Assembly: GCF_001418415.1 (NCBI RefSeq)
Contig: NZ_LIQT01000220.1
Span: forward strand, 1-35,668
Reading direction: 5' to 3'
Source: Streptomyces hirsutus
Lineage (GTDB): Bacteria; Actinomycetota; Actinomycetes; Streptomycetales; Streptomycetaceae
Length of the DNA stretch: 35,668 nucleotides
Part shown: positions 23,107-33,700 of the stretch, in pieces
Layout of the letters: every line of letters starts with the position of its first letter
Position numbering within the stretch: position 1 is the first letter of the stretch
Position numbers and translations under genes: made by a program
The notes under the pieces: generated by a model
What the model was told of the DNA's origin: nothing
The model's database searches: none
What the model saw: only the letters and a program-made list of their open reading frames with translations

Positions 23107-24741
23107 ATGAGCACCGCGACCCTGCTGGATGTCCTGCTGGACGCCGCCCACCAGTCCCCCGACCAGCTGATCGTCCATGTCCGGGGCGACGGCGGCGAGA
23201 CGGCCGTCACCTTCCGGGAGCTCGTGGCCGAGTCGCTGCGCGTCGCGGGCGGTCTCCGTGCCGCGGGCGTCGCGCCGGGCACCTGTGTTCCGGTGCTCGC
23301 GGAGCACAGTGCGGACTTCCAGCCCATGTTCTGGGGCACGCTCGCGGCCGGTCTGGTGCCGGTGCCGCTCGCGCCCGACGTGCGGCGGGTCCGGCCGGTG
23401 TGGGAGCACCTCGGCCGGCCCCCGGTCGTGGTGGACACGGCCTGCGCGCCGGTGGCCGCCGAACTCCCGGACGGGGCCCGGGTCCTGCGGCTGGACGCGC
23501 TGCGGGAGGGTCCGCCGCCGGCCTCCCCCGTCGCACCGGATCCGGACGGACTGGCCTTCCTGCAGTTCTCGTCCGGCAGCACGGGGGCGCCCAAGGGTGT
23601 GGAACTGACCCACAGGGCCGTGCTGGCGAACCTGCGGCAGCTGACCGAGGCCTCCGCCCTCACGGAGCAGGACGTGGTGGTCAGCTGGATGCCGTACTTC
23701 CACGACATGGGGCTCATCGGCACGCATCTGGCGCCGCTGGCCGCGCGGGCCAAGCAGGTGAAGATCGGTCCCCTGTCGTTCGCGAAGAACCCCCGCCTGT
23801 GGTTCGACGTGGCCGCCGCGCATCGGGGCACCGTCCTCTCGGCCGCCAACTTCGCGCTGGCGCTGACCCTCCGCCGGGTTCCCGCGGAGGTGTTCGCCGC
23901 GCTGGACCTGAGCTCGGTCCGGCTGATCACGGTGGGGGCCGAACCGATATCGGCGACGGTGTGGCGGGACTTCGCCGCCAGGACCCGGGCGTCGGGGCTG
24001 GATCCGCGGGCCGCGATGCCCGTGTACGGGCTGGCCGAGGCGACGCTGGCCGTGGCGTTCCCGCCGCTGGGCGAGGTGGCCGTGCCGGTGGCCGTGGAAC
24101 GTGCCGCCCTCGGCCGGGGCCGCGTGGTGGAGTGGGAACCCGGTGGTGACGCGGCGGAGCCGGTGGAGCTGATGGACGTCGGGGTGCCGGTGCCGGGCTG
24201 CTCGGTGCGGATCACCGACGAGGCGGGCCGGCCCCTGGGCGACCGGCGGGTGGGGCACATCGAGGTGAGCGGTCCGCAGATCGCACGCGGCTACCACGGC
24301 CTGCCCGAGGCGACGGCGCGGTCCTTCACCGACGGATGGCTGCGCACCGGCGACCTGGGCTTCCTCCGGGACGGCCGGCTGTGTGTCAGTGGCCGGTCCA
24401 AGGACGTCCTGTTCGTCAACGGCCGTACGTTCCATGCCCCGGACCTGGAGGAGGTGGCGTCCGGCACACCGGGGGTGCCGGCCGGGACGACGGTGGTGGT
24501 CGGGTCGACCGATCCGGTGACCGGTGGGGAGCGGGTGGTGGTGTTCGTCGCCTGGGCGCGGCCGCCGCGTACCGCGTCCGAGGTGCTGGACCGGGTCGCG
24601 CGGCGGGTCCGCGCGGCGCTGGGCCACGACGACGTGCGGGTGTTCGCGCTGCCGCCGTCCGCGTTCCCCCGGACGACGAGCGGCAAGGTGCAGCGGCAGC
24701 GGATGCGGTCCCGGTTCGAGGCGGACGGGTACCGGCCGTCG
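23107..24741 (+). other. Megasynthase domain: FAAL-like acyl-AMP ligase
   Basis: Residues about 1-545. The ATP loop SSGSTGAPKG (155-164) is present, followed by WMPYFHDMGLIG, VYGLAEATLAVAF, WLRTGDLGFL, VSGRSKDVLFVNGR and the catalytic Lys in TTSGKVQRQRM. The HDMGLIG and LFVNGRTFHAPDLE patterns are those of ligases that load acyl-AMP on an adjacent ACP and not on CoA. Chain length of the acid is not readable. Confidence 0.85.
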
Positions 24742-27700
24742 GTTCGTTCCGGTGCGGTGGCCGGTTCCGGCGCGGTGGCCGACTCGGGTGCGGTGGCCGA
24801 CTCGGGTGCGGTGGAACGGCCTCGGCGGCCGTCGTCGTCCGGGGGCCGGGGTGCGGTGCCCCGGTCGCGCGGGGACGTGCGGCGGGTGGTGCGCGAGGCG
24901 TGGGCTGCGGTGCTGGGGCTGCCCGAGGCGTCGTTCGGGGACCGGGACCGGTTCGCCGAACTGGGCGGTACCTCGCTCCGGGCCATGGAGGCGCTCGCCG
25001 CGCTGGAACGTTCCCTCGGTGTCTCGCTGGGTCCGGCGGTGATGCGCAACGACACGGTCGCCACGCTCACCGACCATCTCATGGACGTCGTCGAGGCGCA
25101 CGGCACGTCGACGGACGGCACATCGACGGACGGAGCGGAAACGGGCGGGCAGAAGGTCGCGTCCGCTGCGGGCGGTGCGTCCGCGACCGCCGTGGTGGGA
25201 CTGGCCTGCCGGTTCCCGGGGGCCGACACGCCGGAGGAGTTCTGGGACCTGCTCACCGCCGGCCGCGACACCGTGTCCGCGGTGCCCCCGGGCCGCTGGG
25301 GCACGGACCGCCGGCGCACGGACGGCTCCAGGGGACTCGAGGCGACCGGACGCTGGGGGGCGTTCCTGGACGACCCCGCCGCCTTCGACGCCGCCCACTT
25401 CGGCATCGGCGACGAGGAGGCGCGCGCGCTGGACCCGCAGGCACGTGTCTTCCTCGAGCTCGCCCACGAGGCGCTGGAACGCGCCGGATACGCCGGGCCC
25501 CGCCGCCGAGCCCTGCGGACCGGGGTCTTCGCCGTCGTCGGCGACAGCGGTTACCGGCAGCTCCTGGCGGACGCGGACACCGCCGGCACGCCGCCGACCG
25601 CCACGGCCCTGACCGGCAATCTCCCCAACCTGGTCGCCGCACGGCTGGCACACTGCCTCGACCTGGACGGTCCGGCGCTCGCCGTGGACACCGCGTGTTC
25701 CTCGGGTCTGGTGGCGCTGCATCTGGCCCGGCGCAGTCTCGCGGACGGCGAGTGCGACGTCGCGGTCGTGGGCGGGGTCAACCTGCACCTCACCGCGTCG
25801 GCGCACCAGGCCCTGGAGGCGGCCAAGGCCCTGTCGCCGACCGGACGCAGCCGTGCCTTCAGCACGTCGGCCGACGGGTTCGTGCCCGGCGAGGGCGGCG
25901 CGGTCCTCGTCCTGCGGCGGCTCGACGAGGCCCAGCGGGACGACGACGAGGTCCTGGCCGTCGTACGCGGCACCGCCGTCAACAACGACGGTACGTCGCT
26001 GAGTCTGATGGCACCCAACCCGCTGCGCCAGCGCGAGGTGATCGGCCGTGCCTACGAGCAGTGCGGGGTCGACCCGGCGTCGGTCTCGTACGTCGAGGCC
26101 CACGGCACGGGGACGGCCGTCGGCGATCCGATCGAACTGCGGTCCCTCGCCCATGCCTTCCCGGCCCGCCCGGACGGCCGTCCCCGGCTGCTCGGCTCGG
26201 TGAAGACCAACATCGGGCACCTGCTGAACGCGGCGGCACTTCCCTCGCTCGTGAAGGTGGTCCTGGCCCTCGGGCACGGACGTCTCCCGGCCTCGCTGCA
26301 TCACACACCGGTCTCGCCCGCCGTCGGGCAGTCGGGGTTCGCCCTCGTGACGGAGGTGACGGCCTGGGAGTCGTCCGGGCCGCGCAGGGCGGGAATCAAC
26401 GCCTTCGGCTTCGGCGGCACCAACGCGCACGCCGTCCTGGAGCAGGCCCCACCGCGAACGGCGCACGCGCCGCGCGGGGTCCGTCGGGAAGAGGACCGGG
26501 ACCGTCGCGGTCCGAGCCTGCTCACCCTCTCAGCGGGCAGCGCGGCCGGGCTCGACGCGTGGACGGCGCGCGTCTCGGACCATCTGGGCGACCATCCGGA
26601 GTCCGAGGAGGGCGACGTCTGCCTGGCGGCGGGCGCCGCACGCGACGAACGGCCGCACCGTCTCGCCGTCGTGGCCGCCGGCGACCTGCGCGAACGGCTC
26701 GCCTCGGTACGCGCCGCCGACGGCTCGCCCGTGCCGGGCTCGGCCGCCGGGACGGTGACGCACCGGCCCCGGACCGTCTACGTGTTCCCCGGTCAGGGCG
26801 GTCTGCGGCCGGGGCAGGGGCGGGAGTTGTACGCCACGGCACCCGTGTACCGCGCGACGCTGGACGAGGCGTCGGGGCTGGTGGGGGCCGTGCACGGGCG
26901 GGAGTTGACGGCCTGGTGCGTGGACGGCGACGCCGACGGCGACGCGCTCGCCGCGACCGAGGTGGCGCAGCCGCTGCTGGTGGCACACGGGGTCGCGCTG
27001 GCCCGGCAGTTGACCGCCTGGGGGGTGCGGCCCGACGCCCTGGTCGGGCACAGCGTCGGTGAACTGGCGGCCGCCTGTGCCGGCGGCATGCTGTCGCTGT
27101 CCGACGCGGTGCTGTTCGCGGCGGAACGGGGACGGCTCATGGGCGGGTCGACCGCACCGGGTGCCATGGCCGCGGTGCGGGGCGCCGAGGAACGCGAGGT
27201 GGAGTCACTGGTGGCCGCGTCCCCGGGCGACCTCGCGGTGGCGGCGTACAACGGTCCCGGCCGGCTGGTGCTGTCCGGCTCTCCGGACGCGGTCCGGCGG
27301 GCGTCGGAGCGGCTCACCGCGCGCGGCGCGACGGTCCGTCCGCTGCGGGTGTCGCGCGCCTTCCACTCGCCCCTGATGGAGCCGGTGGCGCATGCTCTGA
27401 GCGGTGCGGCGCACAGGCTGACGGTGTCGGCTCCCGAACTCGCGGTGATGAGTACGCTCACCGCCGAGTGGCAGCCCCGGATGGATCCGGACCATCTGCG
27501 GGAACACGCCTTGCGACCGGTGCTGTTCGGCCGGGCCGTGGAGCGCCTGCTGGACGAGGGCTACGACACGTTCGTGGAACTCGGGGCGGATGAGAACCTC
27601 GCGGGTCCGATCCGTGCGGTGGCCGCCGGACGCCGGGCCGACGGCGCAGCGCCCGGCGCCCTTGTGGTGTCCGCCCCCGCAGCACCGTTCGACGGCGGAG

Positions 27701-30700
27701 AAGCACCGGGCGGAGCCCGGGAGTTGATGGAGACGGTGGCACGGCTGTGGGTGCGCGGGGTGCCCCTCGACCGTACGGCGCTCGACGCGGGCAACCGCAG
27801 GGTGCCGCTGCCGCCGTACCCGTACCAGCGGCGCAGGTACTGGCCCGAGCCCGATGCGCGCGGGCTGCTGCACCGCATCGAGTGGCGGCCCGCTCCCCTG
27901 TCCGGCGACGGTCTCCCCCCTACCGGTCCTCCCGGTGCCGGCTTTCCCGGCCCGGTGCTGGTGACCGGAGCGGACGCCTCGGCGGTACGCCGGACCGCGG
28001 ACGGGTTCGCGGCCCTCGGCGTACGGGCGGTCACTGCCGACCACGGTGACGTCCGTCCGCAGGCCGTGGTCCTCCTCGGCCGCGGGGTCCGCCAGGACGC
28101 GCCGGACCCCGCGAACCCGGCGGGCGGCCTCGACGCGGAGCTGCGGCAGGCGGTCGCGGCGTTCCAGGACGCCCTCGCGTTGCTGGACCGGACCGGAGCC
28201 CGCCGCCTGCTGGTCGTGACCGAGGACGCGCACGTCACCGGGCACGGCGTGGAGCAGCCGGTGCCGGCGCAGGCGGTCCTGGGCGGTCTGGCCCTGGCCG
28301 TACCGGAGGAGTCGGCCGGCGCGGTCGCGAACTGGGTGGACCTCTCGTCCCACGACCTCCCCGGCACTCCCGGCACTCCCGGCACTCCCGGCGCTCCCGG
28401 CGCTCCCGGCGCTCCCGGTGAAGGGTGGCTGCGGTGCCTGGCCGCCGAGTTGACGGCGCCGCAGGCGACGGGAGCGATCGCCTGGCGGGCCGGAGAGCGC
28501 CTCGTGCGTTCCGTCGTGCCGGCAGCGGGGGAAGATCCGGGAACGGGGGGAGAACCGGGCGGGCCGGACCACCCGGAGCGCCTGCCGGCCGACGGTACGT
28601 TCCTCATCACGGGCGGTGCCGGAGGCATCGGATCCGCGCTGGCCCGGGACCTGGCGGGCCGGGGCCGGCCGGTCCTGGTGCTGGCGGGACGTTCCCCGCA
28701 GCCGCCCGCGGCCCTGTTGAAGGAGCTCGCCGGTCTCGGCGCCGAGGCACGCTACGTCCCGGCCGACCTCACGGTGCCCGGTGACGTGGAGCGGCTCGTG
28801 GGCGAACTGCCGCCGCTGGATGCCGTGTTCCACGCGGCCGGTGTCGTACGGCCCGGCAGCCTGCGCGGGGCGGACGTGCCGGAGACCGTGGAGGCGCTGG
28901 GCGCGAAGACCCTCGGCACGGTGCTGCTGTCCGGGGCACTGCACCGGCACGGTCAGCGGCCGGGGGTGTGCGTCGCGTTCTCCTCGGTGTCGTCGGTGCT
29001 GCACGGCCTGGCGGGTGCGCTGGGCGCCTACGCCGCGGCGAACGCCTTCCTCGACTCCTTCGCCGGAGCCGAGTGCCTGGCGGGCCGGCCCTGGCTCTCG
29101 GTGAACCTGGGTCCGTTCGCCGAGACGGGCCTCGCGGTCGCCGCGGGCGCCGGGACACTCGCCTCCGGCGCGGGCGGCGGGGGCCGTCCTCTGGCGACCG
29201 CGCCCGCGCTGGCCGCGCTGCGCGCGGCGTGCGCCACCGGCGCGACACAGCTGGTCGTCGCCGACCTGACGCCCGGGGCCCGACCGGCCGCCGCCCCACC
29301 GCGTCCGGTGCGGCCCACGGGCGTCGAGAGCGTCAAGGGCGCCACCGGGCCGACCGGCACCGACCGGCACCGGCCCCCGGTGTCCTCCGGCACCGCTGTC
29401 GTCCTGCGGGAACTGCTGGCCCAGTCGCTCGGCATCCCGGCGTCGGGCGTCGACGACGACACGCCGTTCCTGCGGCTCGGGCTGGACTCGCTGGGCGCCG
29501 TCGACCTCGTCAAGAGGCTGGAGCGGAAGCTCGGGCGGCAGCTGCCCACCACGCTCTTCTTCGAACACCGGACGGTGCGCGAACTCTCCGCCCACCTGGA
29601 CCTGGAGGGCCGCACCGGTGTGCCGTCCCGGGCAGCAGCGGCGGACCAGGGGACGGGTGCGGGGAGCGGACTCGGAGACGGACCGGGTCACGCGTCCGGG
29701 GACGGGAGCGACGACGGACGGGCGTTCGCGCTGACCCCCGTACAGCTGGCGTTGTACACCAGCAGCCGGCTGCGTCCGGACCTCCCCGCCCGGGGTCATC
29801 TGCGGCTGACCGTGCGGGGCCCGCTCGACACGGGTCTGCTGGGCCGGGCGCTGGCGGCGCTGGCCGAACGGCACGGCATGCTCCGGCTGCGGGTGGAGGC
29901 CCCGGACGGGCTGCCCGTGCAACGTGTGGCGCCTCCGGTACCGCTGCGGGACTGGTTCGAGGTGCGCGACTGCGCCTCCGACGAGGTGGCCGATGCCGAG
30001 ACGGCCGTGTGCAACCGGCCGTTCGACCTGGCGGCGCTGCCGCCCGTCCGGGCCGTGCTGCTCCGCCAGGATCCGGGGCTCGCCCATCTGGTGCTGGTGG
30101 TGCACCACGCGGCGGCGGACGGCTACAGCTTGAACGTCCTCGCCGAGGAGCTGTGCCACACGTACACCGATCTGTACCACGGGCGGCGTCCGCGACAGGC
30201 TCTTCCCGCACCGGACTTCGCACGGTATGCGTCGAGCCTGCCGCTCTCCGGATCCGCCGGGCGGCAGGCCGACCGGCAGTACTGGGCCGAGCGGCTCGCC
30301 ACCCGCGGCGAACCCCTCCGGCTGCCCTACGACGACGTTCCCGACACGTCGGCCTCCGACCCGTCCGGCCCGATCGTGCAGTACTACGGCGAGCTCGGCG
30401 CGGATCTCACCACCGGCCTGGAACGACTGGCCGCCGCGCGGGGTGTCTCCCTGTTCCACCTGCTGCTCGCCGCGTATGTGCGCTGTCTGGCGCGGTGGTC
30501 GGGGCGCCGGGACGTGGCCGTGAACGTGGCCAGGGCACGTCGCGAGGACCGTTTCGAGGGCGTGGAACGGCTGGTCGGTCCGCTCGCCGACACCCTTCCC
30601 CTGCTCTGTGGGACGGCGGACGACGAGACGGTCGTCGCCCTGGCGGAGCGGTTGCGCGGGATATGGCTGCAGAACGAGCGGCACGCCGGGCTCAGCAGCC

Positions 30701-33700
30701 TGGACCTGGCCGCGCTGCTGCCCGGCGCGCGGCCCGGTGCCGACACCGACGCACGTGCCGGTACCGAAACCGGCACCGACACCGGTTTCGGCGACCGCAC
30801 GGTGAGTCCGGCGGGCTTCAGCTTCGCCCGCTTCCCGGCGGAGCCGGCCGCCGACTGTCCGGTGGAGGTACGGGCGACCGCGGCCGGCACCGGATCGGCG
30901 GCGACCCGGCTGAGTCTGCTGTGCTGGGCGGACGGCCCGCAGCTGCGGCTGTCGTGGAACTATCCGGAGCCACTGTTCCGGCGGGCCACCGTGGCACGTC
31001 TGGACCGGGAGTTCCGCGCCGAACTGGCCGCGCTGTGCACACCGCGGCCGTCGCAGCCGTCGCCGGACACCGGCCCCGCCCCCGCCCCCGCCCCCGCGCC
31101 GGTGGTGCCGTCCTCGTCCGTGCGGGGCGACGGGAGTGTCCCGCTGGTCGCGCGACTGCTCGCCCGGTTCCGGGCGACACCCGGCGCGGTCGCCGTGGAC
31201 GCCGTCGATGCCACGGGCGCCGTGGGCACCGCGGACGCGTCGCTCACGTACGGGGCGCTCGACCATGCCTCCGCTCGGCTCGCCGCACGCCTGCACGCCC
31301 GCGGCGTACGTCCCGGTGATCTGGTCGGGCTGCTCACCGAGCCGGGCGCCGACACCGTCGTCGGTGTCGTGGGCATCCTGCGCGCCGGGGCCGGCTGGGT
31401 CCCGCTCGACCCGGAGCACCCCACCGCACGGCTGGCCGGCCAACTGGCCCTCACCGGCGCGACCACCGTGGTGTGCCACGCCGCCACCCGGCGCACCGCC
31501 GCCGCTCTGACGGCCGTACGGGCGGTGCCCGTCGCCGACGACAGCCTGCCGGACGCGGACACCGGGGCCGGCGTGACCGCGCCTGCGGCCACGGCCGCTC
31601 CTGCCGCGTCGTCCGACGCCGAGGCGATCGCGTACGTCATCTTCACCTCCGGTTCCACGGGACGCCCGAAGGCGGTGCCGATCACTCACCGGGCGACGGA
31701 GAACTACCTCGACTGGGCGGTCGCCACCTTCGGCTACGGCCCCGGCGACCGCCTCGCGCAGACCGCGTCGCCCTGCTTCGACGCCTCGGTACGCCAGGTG
31801 CTCGCACCGCTCCTGGTCGGTGGCACCGTCGTGACCGTGCCGCGTGACCTGCTGCGGGATCCCGAGCTGCTGCTCACGCGGGTCGAGCGCGCGCGGGTCA
31901 CCGTGTGGAGTTCGGTGCCCACGCTGTGGGAGCAGTTGCTGTCGGCCGCCGAGGAAAGGGCACGCAGTGGGGCGGGGCTGCCCGATCTGACGGCGCTGCG
32001 GTGGGTGCACGTGGGCGGGGAGGCACTGCCCGTGGACCATGTGCGCCGCTGGTTCGACCTGTTCGGGAACGGCGCGCGGATCGCCAACCTGTACGGGCCC
32101 ACCGAGACGACCGTCAACGCCACCTGCCAGATCCTCGACGCCCGTCCCGGCGACGAGGTGCGGCAGGTGCCGATCGGACGCCCCGTGGCCGGTACGGACC
32201 TGGAAGTGGTCCGCGCCGACGGGACCGCCTGCGAGCCGGACGAGCCGGGGGAACTGCTCATCGCCGGCGTCGGTCTGACCCCCGGCTACCTGGGTGAACC
32301 GGAGCTGACCGCACGGGCGTTCACCGTGCGGACGGGCCGGCGCTGGTACCGCAGCGGGGACCGGGTCCGCCGGTCGGCCGACGGCACCGTGGAGTTCCTC
32401 GGCCGGGTCGACGACCAGGTGAAGATCCGCGGGAACCGGGTGGAGCCGGGAGAGGTCGAGGCGGCGCTCCAGGAGTGCCCCGGGATCGCGCGGGCGGTGG
32501 TGACGGCGCACGAGGGGCAGTTGCTCGCCTTCGTCACCCTCCGGTCCTCGGCCGGCCGGCCCGACACCCGGGAGATGCGCCGCCGTCTGGCCGGCGTTCT
32601 GCCGTCGTACATGATCCCGGCCCGGATCACGTGCGTCGACGCGCTGCCCCTCACGGGCACCGGCAAGGTCGACCGCCTGGCGCTGGTGGGCCCGTTCTCC
32701 CGGTCCGGTCCGGCGGCACCGGACGACGACGGGGCTTCCCCGCCGGTCACGGCGACCGAACGACGCGTGGCAGCGGTCTGGTCGGACCTGCTCCGGGTGG
32801 AATCGGTCCACCGGGAGGACGACTTCTTCGACCTGGGCGGGGACTCGCTGCTCGTCCTGCGCGTGTTCGCCCGGCTCGCGGAGCACGGAGCGCCGCTGCC
32901 GCGGCCGACGGTGGTCTACCGTCATCGCACGCTCGCGGCACTGTCCGCGGCCCTCGACGCCGCCGCGGCAGAAGCGGAGCCTCGTTCCGCCGCCACGGCC
33001 TCGGCCTCCTCCGTCACCGCGCCCCCGGCCGTCCGGTCGCTTCCGGCCGATGACGACCGGACGTCCCCGTTCCCCGTCACACCCGGCCAGCGCGGGTTCC
33101 TGCTCGCGGAGGCTCTCGCGCCGGGCGGCGGGACCTGGCTGGCGCGGATCCGGCTGTCCGGGCCGCTGGACCCCGAGGTGTTCCAGGCGGCGGTCGACCT
33201 GCTGGTGGAGCGGCACGGCATGCTCCGCACCGTCTTTCCCGCCGGTGCCCGTCCGCCCGTCCAGCAGGAACTGCCCCCGTCGCTGCGTCTGCCGGTCGTC
33301 TTCGAGACGGTCACGTCCGACGCGGAGGTGGACGAACGGGCCACGGCCGAGGCGCAACGGCGCCTGGAGACCTGGGCCTGGCCGCTGATGCGCCTTCAGG
33401 TGCTCAGTCTCGCCGCACGGGAGCACACCCTGCTGGTGCACGCCCATCACGTCATCGGCGACGGCTACAGCGCGGCGCTGCTCCTGCGGGAACTGACCGA
33501 GGTGTACGACCGGTTGGCGGGCGGCAGCGGCACCACGCCCCATCTCGCGCCGCTGCGCAGCGACTTCCGTGACCATGTCCGGTGGTCGGCCGGGACCGGC
33601 CACGGGACCGGCGTCACCGGGGCGGCCGCGGCAGAACGCCGGGCGCGGGTGTGCGCCCCGTACCGGTCGCCCGTGCTGCGCCCCGCGGCGGTGGCCGGTG

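Noticed and set aside
28363..28416. The (GTP)3(GAP)3 repeat as an assembly error
   Set aside because: The repeat keeps the frame, has two internal variants, and the flanking domains are intact, so a real flexible loop is more likely.
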